Shown: piece after piece, positions 47,801 through 60,417 of the stretch
Numbering within the stretch: the stretch's first letter is position 1
Layout of the letters: each line of letters begins with the position of its first letter
Assembly: GCA_030272585.1 (NCBI GenBank)
Contig: BSYQ01000010.1
Span: 558,001-622,000 of the forward strand
Source: Bryopsis sp. KO-2023
Lineage: Eukaryota; Chlorophyta; Ulvophyceae; Bryopsidales; Bryopsidaceae
Direction of reading: 5' to 3'
DNA length: 64,000 bases
The notes under the pieces: model-generated
Seen by the model: only the letters and a program-made list of their open reading frames with translations
What the model was told of the DNA's origin: nothing
The model's database searches: none
Position numbers and translations under genes: made by a program

Positions 47801-50800
47801 AACCACCTGTGGATAGGCTGAAAAGGATGCAGACCTCCCGTTGGAAATCAAGGACTGCTCATTTGAAAGAAACTCAGTCACGGGGGAGGAGGGGTTATCT
47901 TTTGGGGGGGCTATTGCCTTTTTTGGCAACAAACTCCGGTGCACCATCCAGAGGTCACATTTTCAGGAAAACCAAAATGTGATGGGCAGTGGTGGGGCCA
48001 TCATCACCTTTGTCAGTGCCAAGATGAACATTTCCGATTCCAAATTTGTTGAAAACTCGAGTCATCGTTATGGAGGTGCAATCTACTCACAGGTGACCAA
48101 GGCGTTGATTTTTTATTTTTTTTTAATTACTGTTGGCGCTCCAAGCAACAAACAGAAGGCAGCAAATCAACGACAAAACAATCTGCACCAAAAGTAAAAT
48201 CGTGCACCGGTTGATCAAACGATTGTTATTACGTTTGTTTTACTCTGGTTAGTTTGGAGCTTTCCTTGAAAATTCTCTTTCTGTTCTCTTATTTATGATA
48301 AATATTCGATCAATCGAGCATCATTGATATTTTTTTTGTTTTCCTTTTTTTTCTTCTTCTTTTAATAAATCAAAAACAGAGAAGGTATGGAACTGAAACT
48401 ACAGTGTGACTTTGGTCACCCCTTCTGAAGCTTTCGTTATTTTTTCAATGGAGATAGAGTTTCTTTGAATCATGATTCTGGAGGGTTTTTTTTGGGGGGA
48501 TCCACTGAAGCAAACTGCAGGGTCTTTGGTTGACAAAAAAAAAATGTATATCTCTATATATATTTGTTCTATTAAACTTATGCATTGAGGAAATATGATG
48601 GTTGTTTTTTCTGCTCTGGTAAGAACATCTGCAAGAAAATGTCGAACGAAAAAAATAATAATACATATATATGTATCTGTCTTAAAGAAAAAACATCTGT
48701 AAAACAAAGCATGGTGTATGTAGGTTGCCCCAGAGGACCAGGAAGAGAAAATGAATCTTCATATTTCAAACTCTAGTTTTGTGGGCAACAGTGGAGGTCA
48801 AAGCGGCGGAGCGTTGCATGTTCAGGTGAATGAAAAGCAAGCATTGACCCAAACAAAAGACCTGCAGCATGGAGACGGGGATTTCAAACAATAACGGCCC
48901 CATATCACTCTTTTGCATAGTGGACGTGTCACATCACTGAGGCTTCCAGCCTAATATAGTAAAAATATATTATTGTTGTAATTAATTCAAATTGTATAAT
49001 TAAAGAAAAATACCTACAGGTATTTTCCTTTCACATTTCGGTCTGCTGTGGACTCAGTAAAATTGTAATCGCTGTAGTTTCACTCTTTTTCCTACTTATT
49101 CTGGGGCATGCATGATTTTTTTCCCCTCAGGGTCATGTTATAGCAGAGATTTTGGACAGCGAAATGGTGGGGAATATTGCTGAGTTTGATGGAGGTGCTA
49201 TCCACAATGTGAATGGGTCAAAACTCACTTTCAGCAGGGGGCTGATCGACAACAATACTGCAAAAAATGACGGTGGAGGACTTTGGATGGGTGTAAGCGA
49301 CAGAAAATAAAATAAAATTCTACAAATATACATGTATAGTACATGTATTGTTTTGTATTCTTGGTTACAAATATTGAATGCGTGTTTTTTTTTCAGATTT
49401 TCAGAACTCCCTCGCATAAATGAAGAAATTGTGGTGCAAGGTTTGCCCTCGAAAAAATGTGTTGGAAAGTTTTGAAAAGATAGTTGTGACATTTTGTCTT
49501 TCAATTTTTTGTCAGCGATTGTGTGGAAATTCTTTGTGGACTGATTCCTTATTTCACCACACAAAATTTTCACCACTCCATTAAGGGCTTTGTTGTCAGT
49601 TTTTGTTCGATTCCATCAGGCCTATTGGTGTTCTGTTTAGGCGGCAAATCCCCATGGGAGCATCCTCTCAACCGTTTTCAGTTCGAATGTTGGAACGTTG
49701 GGTGGGGGAATCTACGTGGAGGATGAGGCCGACGTGGATCTCAAAAATTGCACCTTTGAGTCCAACCGAGCCCACGTTGGAGGGGGTGCATTGTGTGCCA
49801 AGGTAAGTAGTGGTGATTGAAACTGCAGTCGTTAAATTTAGATCTCAAAGAAGTGGAGATCTCATATGGAGATGTCAAATTTGATTAACTAACAAATAAT
49901 TATAGTTTTTTGTTTGTTAATCTAAGAGGTAGTGCAAAAAACTGCCCACTGGCTCCAGGGTCTGTCTTTGAAATTCCGTGATTCCATTATTCATTCGGCT
50001 GTGAACGCATGCATGCCATCAAGCTGGAAGCATTTGACATTTGGTGCTTTGTTTGATTCTGATATCCAGCTGAGGCATGCACGGAAAAGCACTCATATTC
50101 CTAATCGCTCTTTTCCTTGTCCCGCAGCACGGCGATCTCAACGCTTTCAACACCAACGTGGCCCAGAACAGCGTCGTTTCCATCCGAGACTCGAACTTCT
50201 CGAACAACACAGCAGGGGAGCTGTTCGCAATTGACGCCAGTAGTGTGCTAGTGAAGTCTGTCGACGGAAAGGGCGGAGCTCTCATGCTGGCGGGGGAAGG
50301 CGTCGAGGCAAACATCACTGGGTCGATCTTCTCGCAAAATTCGGGGGGGATCGGGGGGGCGGTGTACATGAACGAGGTTCTCCAGTCCAAGCTTGAAAAC
50401 ACCATTTTTGAAAAAGGCGGCGCTGTGATGGGAGGGGGTTTAGCCGTTATCGACATCAGCAAGAAAATAGAAGGATCGGGTCTGACATTCGTTCGCAATC
50501 ATGCGAGAACGGGGGGTGGGTTTTCGCTGACAAGCGGTCGGGTGGATTTGATCGAAAGCTTCGTCAAATCTGGTGTCGACGATTCAAAAACGGTGGTCTT
50601 TAGGGATGTCTTGTTTGAACAGAATTTTGCATCAGAAGGGGGAGGAGGGGTCGATCTGGACATGCAGCGATTCAATTGCTCGGAGTGTCTATTCATCGGC
50701 AACCAGGTTGGAACCAGAGAGGCGAGCCGAGGCAGCGGCGGGGGTTTGCAACTGAGATTTTCCGCGGTGGCACAGCTCGTGGATTCGACCATCCATTCTT

Positions 50801-53800
50801 GTTCGGCAGGATTTGGGGGAGGGGTATACGTGAACGACGCTTTCTTCGATGGAGTGAATGTGACGGTGGTGGAGAATAGCGCATCGAGCAGAGGCGGTGG
50901 GCTGGCGACTTTTTTCGGCTCCAGTTTTACAACGGACCAATCGCTGCTTATGAAGTGCGATCGTTGCTCCATCGATGGCAATCGGGCCAAACGCGGAGGT
51001 AATTGACGGAAACTGTGGCGGCTTATGAAGTGTCGCTCCACATGCGTTAAAAATCGCATGCAACGGTTACATACCGACCGTAACGCATGTTAAAATCTGA
51101 GTTATCAGAATATTGATATCAATCAATCAATCAATGTTTACATGTTGCCTGAGGAGCCACTCAAGAATATTGATATGCTTGTGGTATGTTGAGACAGACT
51201 GTGGTTCGTTCCTTCAGGTGGCATGCACGTTACAGTGCGCCCGCCCAGCCTCCCAGATTGTGGCGCTCTCAACAGAGTGGATTCGCTCCAAAGCCAGCGG
51301 GAGGCTTTCGACATTTCGGTTCAATGCAAATCCGATGCTCACTACCCAGCATTGCTCGACGAACGTCGGGTCCTCCTTGCAGACACCAGCTTCAGTCGAA
51401 ACACCGCAAAGGAAGCTGGCCTGGGGATGTTCATCACTGATCTGTCCGTTTTGCGATTTTGTTGCGGCGGTGAGTGCTTGGATGTTGAAAATTCGACAGC
51501 TCCACCCCGGAACTGCCTGCTGTCTGAATCGGGTGAGAATATTTTCCACCAAAGTCAGGCCGTATCGTTGGGAACGTCTGCCAAGACCGCGTCGATTTCC
51601 CCGGCCTCGATAGATCACCATGCAAGTGGAGACACGCTGCCCAATATCAACGTAACGCTCTTGGATGCTTTCGAGCAAGTTGCCCCCGACGATATGACGC
51701 TCAGAATGAAACCAGTGACGGAAGGAGCCGAGCTTTTTGGAAATCCCGTTACTCGAGATGGTATATTGATGAGTCGGAACTTGACCGCCACCGATGTGGT
51801 GTTGCGAGCCGAGCCTGGTGACTACGTTTTAAGCTTCGAGTTCACTCCCGTCGAAAATGGCAGGGAAAAGATAGTCCAAAACGTAACGGTCACGGTGCGC
51901 AATTGCGCTGTTGGGGAGGTGGCCAAAGATAAAAACACCCGATGTGAAAAATGCCGTGCGGGGTCTTTCAGCTTCGACGTTGCGGATGAAATCTGCCAAA
52001 CATGTCCGAGAAAAGTCGCGAAATGTGTGGGGGCGGTTTTGACGCCATTACCTTCGCATTGGCATGCGAGCAGTCGGTCGGCCGATGTTCATGAGTGCCT
52101 TTCGGATGAGGCGTGCGATTACGAGGGACGGACCAGAATATTGGAGGAAGCGGGCAAGCAGGGGGAGCTGACGTTTGGCCAAGAAGAATATCCGCAGTGC
52201 AACTTGGTATGGCGAGTTCAATATCCGTGTCGCATATCACAACATTTTTGAACAGCAACTTTGCTTGTTTGAGTTTGGAGCTTCTCGTTATATTGGTGAG
52301 TGTTCAATGCGACAGGGTTACACGGGGGTGCTCTGCGGGGGCTGCCAGCCCACCCACGGCAAAGTGAACTCGTCAAAATGCATCCGTTGCAACGGACGTT
52401 GGAGAGCGGCCACCCTCATCGTTTTCGTGCTTTTGGTGTTGGTGGTTTTGTCCATCATCTTTGTGAAGAGTTCCTCAAGAACCGTCCGGGGTGGCGCCAC
52501 ACCAGTGGGAGATGGCGGCGGCGGCCGTGTTGAGGAGGTCGCAACGAGTCGCCCTCAACCGGTGGGGGTCAATATGGCGAGCTACGTGGCTGGGGAGGTC
52601 TTGGAAATCCAGCCGGAGCGGTGCGAGGCAAGTAGGAAGGAACCGAAAACGCAGGGATGTGAAGGAGAGGAGAATGCACGGGCGTCTGATGTGCTGAAGG
52701 TACGATGGTAGATACTCAGAGGAACCCGAGTCGATAATCGGCACATAGATACTTTGAGCTTGCCATTTACAGAAGGCGCAAGTGGTGGTCATCGAGTTCC
52801 TATCGCAAGTCGAGCGTGATGCATGGGATGTGTTGTTTTTTTTTCGCAAGGTGCTTGTCAACTTCGCTCAAGTAACGGGGGCGGCGGCGGCGGTGAATGC
52901 TAACTGGAGATCCAGCATGCTGAGTTTGCTGACTCTTTTGGGTAGGAAAAGAATCAACTTTTGATCGCACAGCTTAAAGTATCAACATCAAAATGCTGTG
53001 TTAATTCTCAACCGTGTGTTTTGGTCAGAAAACCCCTTCCGACAAGTAGATCAAAGACGCACAAATAACATCATTGTGGTATTTGTGTTTCCGACAAAAT
53101 CTGTACATATTTTCGAACGCAGATATGTCTTCGGGCGTCACCGACAACAACACCCTGGTCGCCTTCGAGTGTGCTTTCTCCGACCGCGGGTTTTCCCGCG
53201 CGATCAAGACCAATCTCGTGCTGATTTCCATGCCGTTCATCGTTTGGCTGGTTTTCGTTATGTATTACGCTCATCGGATGTGGGAAAAGGGCTACGACCT
53301 CAAATATCTGCGCCTTCGAGCCCTCGTGTCGATTCTGGCGGTCATCCATGTGTCGTACATCAGGTGGGATCGAGTATTGCGTAGGAGAAATATTCTCCTA
53401 TTACAAGGATCGGGTATTGCACCAACAACGAATAAATTTCAATTATAATGTGGCAAGAAGATAATATTGCGTCAGTGTTGTACATTGTGAGGAGTCCCAT
53501 GACGATCTTTATTTTTGGGAGGTGGGGGGGGAAAGGGATTTTTTGAATAAATCAAATATAAGCCTTGACAACCTTTCTGCTCCTTACAATTTTGCCTCCA
53601 GTTGGATGTATTCTCCAGTTTCAGTTCTCAGAAAAGTTCTGGTGAGTGATTCGGTCTGTGTGTTGTCGTCAGTCTGACGAGGCTCTTGGTGAGATTCCTC
53701 TATTGCGTTTCCGCAAGTCCGCTGGACTCTTCCTACTGGGTGGAAGACACGAGCGTGGTGTGCTACGAGGGCACCCACGCCTTCGTGATGGGTTTCGCCA

Positions 53801-54507
53801 TCGTTCCGTTGTTGTGCCTCGTCTCGATCGGCTTTCCACTCGGGCTCCTATTCCAACTGCTCAGAAATCGAGACAAACTGGATAAGCACGACATGAAATT
53901 GAGATATGGCTTCTTTTTCCGTGCCTACAAGAGAAGCGCATTGATTTGGGAGGTGGCCATCATCGCGCGAAAAGCTCTGGTGTCTGCGATCGTCGTTTTT
54001 GGACGGCCAATGGACGACGGGCTGCAAGCAGATTTGGTGCTTTTCGTGCTGTTCGGGTCGTTATTCTTGCACATGCACCACCAGCCCTTCATCGACCCGA
54101 AACTCAACTTCGTCGAATCGGTGTCGATTTCCGTCTCGATTCTGACTTTCATCATTGGAAGCGTCGTGAGTAGGTCAGTCACCCCGGAGAGCGCGAAAGG
54201 GTGGCTTTCGGGGGCGTTCATATTTATCGTGGTGGGGTTTGTGTTGTACATGATCAAACACATATTCCAGACGGCGCTCTTGGACGTGGTGAAGTTGATC
54301 CAGAAAGAGAGGTGCGATTCGACGCCGCTGCCGACCACCACCACCGCGATGCTGAAACTCGTGACCGATTACAGCTCGAAGAAATTCACGCACGCAAAAT
54401 CCAGCTTTTCAGAAAAAATTATCAAGCCAAGCTCTTCGAAATTGAAGGAGTTTATCAGCAATTGGAGCGCGGTTGTGAAACGATCCAGGAAGAATGATCA
54501 GGTTTAA
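44826..54507 (+). CDS. Giant beta-helix receptor-like protein with multi-span membrane C-terminus
   Basis: Sixteen exons keep phase and give 1,883 residues: 44826-44907, 45092-45365, 45690-46170, 46420-46545, 46954-47220, 47493-47672, 47826-48092, 48724-48825, 49131-49292, 49641-49802, 50128-50998, 51218-52206, 52256-52699, 52773-52941, 53123-53363 and 53673-54507. A signal peptide (MASPLLLPTLLLIGVINVV) opens the protein. Residues 120-1020 repeat a unit of the form GGA-I-x-V...S-x-F-x-x-N-x-A, the right-handed parallel beta-helix pattern of polymorphic outer-membrane-protein-like repeats. Next come Cys-rich EGF/TNFR-like segments (CEKCRAGSFSFD; GYTGVLCGGCQP), a helix (TLIVFVLLVLVVLSIIFV), and then about six more helices with a conserved loop (YWVEDTSVVCYEGTHAF). 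Known members occur in algae, oomycetes and diatoms; surface sensing or adhesion is inferred. The intron at 52207-52255 is only 49 bases. The acceptor of exon 2 could be 45104. Confidence 0.88.
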
Positions 54508-56056
54508 AGTTGCAAATGTACTTTCCTCAGTTTTTTGTTTGCACACATACTTTTTTCAAATTTTTTGTTTGTAGATTATGCCAGATATATGAGTGATGAA
54601 GGATTAACAGGAGAATAACCAAAAAGAATGCAGGGATTCCCAGGGATTTTGTCACAAGCAATGAGTTGCTGTGGCTGGCTGATGTTTTGGTGTATTTCAG
54701 ATCACACTTTTTTTGTTAATTTGTAATTGAGCGAGCAACATGGATTGTTGATAACAGTTTCCTCACAGCAATATGGCCGACCAGGTGTTGCTCAATTGCC
54801 ACATCCAGCTAATCCTGGGGGGGCGGGGATTATGTTTAATAATCAACATCAACATAAATTATAATCTTGCAGGCATGGTAAATTTTGCAACACCAAGAAA
54901 ATATAGGAATGTAGGAATACTGTGCAAAAAAAACTGAAGACAATTTGCTCACTGAAGACAATTTTTACGTTACCATGATAACGTACTGCTTTCGAGCTGC
55001 TACGATAATGGTGCCTCCCACAAAAGTTTGGAAAAAAAATTTCACTTGGAAGCCAGGCTGAATTCAGCAGACAGCGAACATCGAAGAGCCCCCAGCACAC
55101 CATTCTCTTTGTGGTCCTTTTGGTAATAAATCAAGATCCAAAAAAAAACAAAAACACTTGGTGAACTTGGTGAAATCACTTGGTGAATTCTTGTTTGAAT
55201 TGAAGAAGAATTGATCTGATCGAGCCATTGTAAGAACTTTGAAAAATCCCCATATGGGATGCATCTGCAGACCTGTGGGGACTTTAAAGTGCCCACAGGT
55301 CTGTCAATGTGGGAAGGAACTTTTTATGTAAAACTAGAATGAGGTTAAGAATCTGTTTATTAGAGTCAGTGACTCTCAAACAAGGTTTTAGGGATGGGGA
55401 GTTCAGTTTCGTGGGTAACTTGAGACGAATGAAGTACACTGAGACTGTCCGAAAAACAATACAGGCAAAGTATTTACAAAAAGTGGACCACACCGTGGTC
55501 CCAACATTCTTAATAAATGTCCAATTACCACCCAGTATGAAAACGAGTCTCCCATTTCATAAAAATCACTCAAATCACATGCAATATTAGTGTCTCTCAA
55601 CTAGCTTATTCGTCGTCAGCTCTTCGAACCAGCAAAAAACGAGCAAACACAATAAAAAAACTGCGATTTATGCATTGTAGATATATATATGTATAGTATG
55701 GTCTTGGGATATAAATACATCAACCAAAGAGAAGGGAAACCCACAATAAATGTAATCACCATGTCTCTGCAATGTTCGAGACTCATATCAGTCAGTAGTA
55801 AAATGAAAATGATGGCACAAGTGTGCCAGGTTTTGCCAAAATTCAGTTTAAGAAAAAGGATCGCTGAATTCCTAAACTAAGACTTTTCAGGAAGACGAGA
55901 CTGCTGCCGGACAAATCTGAGCCCTTAACTGGTAGGGTCGGCAGATCTAGGTGTACCACTAGGAAGGACTTGACAGAAAATATAATATGCTAAAATATTG
56001 GACGTGAGAAAATCAATATCAGCGACAAGGCCGAAACAGAAAAGTGGCAGGGAGGT
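54508..56056. other. Intergenic, no supported gene
   Basis: Contains the 36-bp imperfect palindrome at 55268-55303. The last part is 3' flank of the polyglycine gene. No coding signal was seen. Confidence 0.5.
55268..55303. repeat. 36-bp palindrome with one central mismatch
   Basis: The outer arms CAGACCTGTGGG and CCCACAGGTCTG are exact inverted repeats. Between them, apart from one G-G mismatch pair, lies the perfect decamer palindrome ACTTTAAAGT. The sequence could fold into an almost uninterrupted hairpin or act as a nested dyad. Confidence 0.85.
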
Positions 56057-56838
56057 TTACTTTCCCCCGCCTCCTCCGCCACCTCCGCCGCCGCCTCCTC
56101 CGCCACCTCCACCACCCCCGCCACCACCACCTCCGCCGCCGCCACCACCACCGCCGCCACCGCCTCCTCCACCACCTCCGCCGCCGCCTCCTCCACCCCC
56201 ACCGCCGCCGCCGCCACCCCCGCCTCCACCCTTCTTCTTCTTCTTTTTGTCCTTCTTCTTCTTCTTGTCCTTCTTTTTCTTGTCCTTATCTTTTCCCTTC
56301 TTCTTGCCCTTCCCACTCAGGAGGCGACGATAACCTGCGGAACCCAACGGGAGGCACGGGATATATACCAGCGTAACTCACATCACGATATCACAAAAAA
56401 ACTCGAAAAACACCACAAACATATTCTAGAATCACCAAAAATATCGAACAAATATACGACGCATCGGATCTGGCCCATGATTGTACAAGACGGCCGAAAG
56501 TACCGAGACCCGCGTTGCTTACCTTGAATGTCGAAGTGGGGCAGGCTCGCTACCAGCCCGCGCCTCGAAACATCGACAGTTTGCAGATCTGTGGGACGAA
56601 AACCAAAATCAGCACACAAGCACCCTCCTAACTCTCAATAAAAAGACACTCAACAACATCTGTTGCAGCGACGCTTATGCAGACTGCAGTCTGCATCAGA
56701 CTCACAGCTGTAAGCAGCTTTCGGCTCTAAAACCCCAGCCTTACCCTTTGCAGTGGTTTCAGCAGAAACATCAGCAACTGCCGATACAGCAATCAGGGCC
56801 ACCAAGAGGAGGCCGACCGCAACTTTTGCAGGTGCCAT
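56057..56838 (-). CDS. Small secreted Lys-rich polyglycine protein
   Basis: Exons 56838-56745, 56588-56523 and 56334-56057 join in phase 1 (GTAAGG and GTAAGC donors) to give 145 residues. A signal peptide (MAPAKVAVGLLLVALIAVSA...) is followed by a short linker (LQTVDVSRRGLVASLPHFD), a basic segment alternating Lys with Asp (GKDKDKKKKDKKKKKD), about 56 consecutive glycines and a final Lys. The Gly codons mix GGC, GGT, GGA and GGG, so the tract is not a simple trinucleotide expansion. Glycine-rich secreted proteins are often structural, as in cell walls, mucilage or adhesives. That role here is inference. Reading on past the first donor gives an alternative short Cys-rich end (CNRCC, stop at 56650). 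Confidence 0.72.
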
Positions 56839-59800
56839 CGTTGTTACGCTCTTGCGAAATAACAGCACCAGAAACAAATATCACCAGGGAGGTTTCTGAT
56901 TTGTACTCCGAGGCGGGCCATCTTATAGCCGTCGTGCCGCAACCACGTGTCATTTCCATCTGAAATGACATCCCGAAGAGAAATGCCAGGTGCACTCTGA
57001 GGCAGTTCACGTTTGACCTTACGATGCATTGCGTGTTCGATTTGTACATATCCCTCGTATGCCCTTTGTGGTCTCTTGAGTGCTGATGGCTTGGGCTCCT
57101 TGCGATTGGGAGCGACATCTCGAGCCACGTCTTGCAAGCCCAATGAGATCATCGTAGCTACGACGTGCTGTGCAGCATACCGTAATTGATTGATTGGTTC
57201 ACAGCACCATCGACTTCAAAGAGATCAAATACAGTCCTGTCAGGGGCTGTGGTAAACACCGAAAACTGACAAAAACTGACGAAAACTAAAAAAAAGCAAC
57301 GAAAACTGAGACAATAAACAAAAAAAAGTCAAAATTATTTATTTGCCGAAGAAGCATATTCCAAATAACACACATACAACTTTGGAATAAAAAATCTTTG
57401 CATGTAATTATGTTAAAATTGTTTGTTTGGAATGAAAGAAGTTTGATGGTCTTCAAGCACGCAGGAGCGTTGGATCAAATCCAGGTTCCTGTTCTTTCCT
57501 GTGTGCCAATCGCCTCTCTCTCCTGCCCTCTGTACAATCACAAACCGCAATAACCAGTCCACATCAGCATGAGTTATGCGTATGTAAGGGGTTATAACGC
57601 CCACAAGCAACTTGCGTGAAAATTGGAAGTGCCTTGAGAAACGAAAAGAGGATCAAGAGTATCAATCAGCCATTCATTATTCATTCATTATCTTGATCCA
57701 GCAAATACAACATTATTTCGAAGCAACTGGATTCATCCAATTGCACTAACAAACATCCTCATTTGGAGGTCAAGCTTCAAACCTCCAAAGGTTGAAAAAA
57801 CGGTAGCCTCACTTTTTCAGCTATTCCTCAATTATTCTCTGACTGTGGAATCACACACCAACATTTTTACAATGACTTTCACGAAGGATCAAACCACAAA
57901 GCTATTGCACCCACAAGATGAGCATGCTTTTGATAAGGTCCCTGCTACTTCAGGGGGAAAAAATTAAAATAATCATACCAGACGATGTCAAATGTCATCA
58001 TGGACCTCCCCCTCCAGAAAACAACAGAACATTGTAGGTAACATGAGGGTTTCAGACTTACATGAAAACACAACACAGGAAACGAAAAATTCTTAATTGA
58101 GGAGTGTGGACTCATATTGCTCAGATGCACAGGGAAATACAGGGGGGCTCTCTGAGGGGGATCTCACTCAATCCATATGGCACGCTACACAAGGGAAAAA
58201 AAAAGATGGAGAAGGTATAGAAAAGGCCTGCCGAAAGGGTTCCCCAAAATCGCGGCTTGGACCGAGCTCTGAGATGAACGAGTTGCTTTCACTGAATTTT
58301 AGGGTGCATTCTACAAAAACCACATTTCTGAAGCCGGTACAGCATGGAAATTTAACCAAAACTTTTGTCATAAATCCACAAAACAATCCACCCATACACC
58401 CTGTTCTTTGCCTACTTAAGAGGGATTTGGAGAACAAAACAGGTGTAGTGTCAGCCTCACGGCCATCCAAATTCCAATGCCTGCCTGGCTGCCAACAGTT
58501 AGGAACATTTCCCACGCAAATTCCTTCCTGTAAAAATTTCCCTCGGTTTGTCAAGGTTCCCTGTGTGTTTGCACACGTTACTAGAAGTATGGTTGCTGTG
58601 TGGGTTTTTCCCATGTGAAAAACAACGAGCGGTTAAGAGCTTGGAGGGGATTTCCAGCCAGAAGAACCTGTTGATTAGACTAAAAACTTTGGCTTTTTTC
58701 AGTAACTTTGTCCTAAATTTGCTTTGTATTGTCTCAGTTTTCGTTGCTTTTCGGTGTTTACCACATCCGCCTGTGTTATTTGAGAAGGGGCCGAACAAAC
58801 AAACAAGGTTACGTTTGGAGGAGAAGACAACAGCGGGACAAGACCGTTGGAACAAACGCACATTTGTCTGTCAACCAATTCAATTACATTTTAGCAAAAA
58901 GAGGCCATCACCCCCCATAATGCCAGAGTAACTTACTCTATTGAATACAAAGGTGAGAACTACAATCAGTCAATCAATAATAGTTACAACCCACATCAAA
59001 AGAGAGCCATCACCCTCCATGATGCTGGAACGAGAACAAAAAGTAAACAACCTTAGGAATTTAAATCTGTTGATCGTAATGAAGCCATATCTTTTAGGAT
59101 TAAAGCTAACAGAACTACAGAACTACAGAAAAACCCACCCAAAAAAACTTCAAAAAAGAAAATCCCACCTTTCCAAAAGAAATATGACTAAGATGAAAGA
59201 GACTGTCGACGTTTGTACATTGTACGTTTGGTCTATCAACCAAAACCACGTGATGGAGCGAAAAGAGCTCAGTGCACTGAGCGCTCTGCTTCAAAATTTT
59301 CACAAAAGACTGAAAATTCGAAACAACTACTATATCGTCTAAGGTGAACGTGGTTGTGTTGCACTTGTAGTGGCGAACAAGTTTGTGTTCTCAGCTGCAT
59401 TTCAAACAAACAGTCGATCATAAAGTACACTGCGGTTTTATGAACTTCTTTGCCAGATCCGCCACTGTTTTTCAAGCCCCTTCATTATCACGGAGATGTG
59501 GGACACAAAAATCGCGGGGACCAAGCTGTTTCTGATTTTCTGACCACGAACTCAATCGCCCATCACTGAATCAGTTTCCTTTGGATCGAAACACCTTCTA
59601 TTGAAGAACAGGCCATATCTATGAAAGCTGGGTGGATTCGGAGCCCTTTCTCTGAATAGGATTTCTGAGCTCCTGGGAGATCGAGAGCTCTCGAGAACGC
59701 TGGAAAATATATATATTTCGTATAGACACACACGAAATATTTCGTTTAAACGTCCAGGTCACTTTCATAACATAACATAACATAATTACACGCGAAGAAG

Positions 59801-59997
59801 CCACCCAGCTTCTATTGCTTCTATTGATCGAGGGTAGACACAGTATTGGGTTTGAGGTTGATGGATTGTGGACATAAATACGGACTTGTGTAATTAGCTT
59901 CTATTGCGGAAAAATGTACACCAATGTGAACAGACGAATGTTTGGAACCAAAAAACAAACAAAAACAAAAAAAACAAAAAACACAGAGCATCAGGCA
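56839..59997. other. Intergenic, no supported gene
   Basis: Open frames of 148-173 codons face each other at 58097-58618 but carry no motif or bias and are probably chance. A diverged tandem duplication is visible at about 58899 and 59003 (GGCCATCACCCCCCATAATGCC against AGCCATCACCCTCCATGATGCT). A CATAA pentamer array lies at 59768-59785. 59920-59997 is a CAAAAA-rich 3' flank of the retroelement end. Confidence 0.45.
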
Positions 59998-60417
59998 CTA
60001 ACTGCCGGTAGACCCAAAACTACCCAAACCACGATCCGTAAGGGACAAAGAATCTGCAATAATTACTTGAGGAGTAACAATTTTTTCCAAAAGTAATTGA
60101 ACCACCCTATCACCCGCTTTAATGTAAAAATCTTCAGAGGAGAAGTTAAAAAGAACCGCAATCAAAGAACCCCTATAGTCACTGTCAATAACCCCAGCAC
60201 CCAGAAATAACTTGAACCTGGCACAGAGACCCGAACGAATTTCCAACCGACCATAATAACCTTGAGGGATTTCAACCGCCACACCCATATCAACCAGACC
60301 GTTATTCCAAGCTGGAATAACATAATCCTGGGGCGAGTAAAGGTCATAGCCCGCCGAACCCAAGGAAGCCCGAGTCGGAACTCGAGCAGCATCATGTTTA
60401 AGAAGAACCCGCAGCAT
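59998..60417 (-). CDS. DUT: Trimeric-type dUTPase, complete, in a retroelement context
   Basis: The intact 139-residue frame carries all five dUTPase motifs in order: AGYDLYSPQD (1), GRLEIRSGL (2), GAGVIDSDYRGS (3, with the catalytic Asp and uracil-stacking Tyr), AGDRVVQLLLEK (4) and RGLGSFGSTG (5, the C-terminal P-loop-like arm). The enzyme hydrolyses dUTP to dUMP and pyrophosphate, keeping uracil out of DNA. There is no intron, and the ATG sits inside the last codons of an upstream reverse-transcriptase-type frame (20-base overlap in another frame), so it is probably expressed from the same element and not a host housekeeping gene. Motif 2 has LEI in place of the more usual small residues before RSGL, a mild departure. 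Confidence 0.92.
   Translation of the reverse strand: MLRVLLKHDAARVPTRASLGSAGYDLYSPQDYVIPAWNNGLVDMGVAVEIPQGYYGRLEIRSGLCARFKLFLGAGVIDSDYRGSLIAVLFNFSSEDFYIKAGDRVVQLLLEKIVTPQVIIADSLSLTDRGLGSFGSTGS

Noticed and set aside
56050..56333. Plus-strand polyproline protein
   Set aside because: It is the complement of the polyglycine exon; only the minus strand has a signal peptide and phased exons.
57466..57490. Possible tRNA B-box-like sequence (GGATCAAATCC)
   Set aside because: No matching A-box or cloverleaf stems could be found around it.
58097..58618. Open frames of 173 and 148 codons on opposite strands
   Set aside because: No motif, no composition bias, no neighbouring exons; likely chance.
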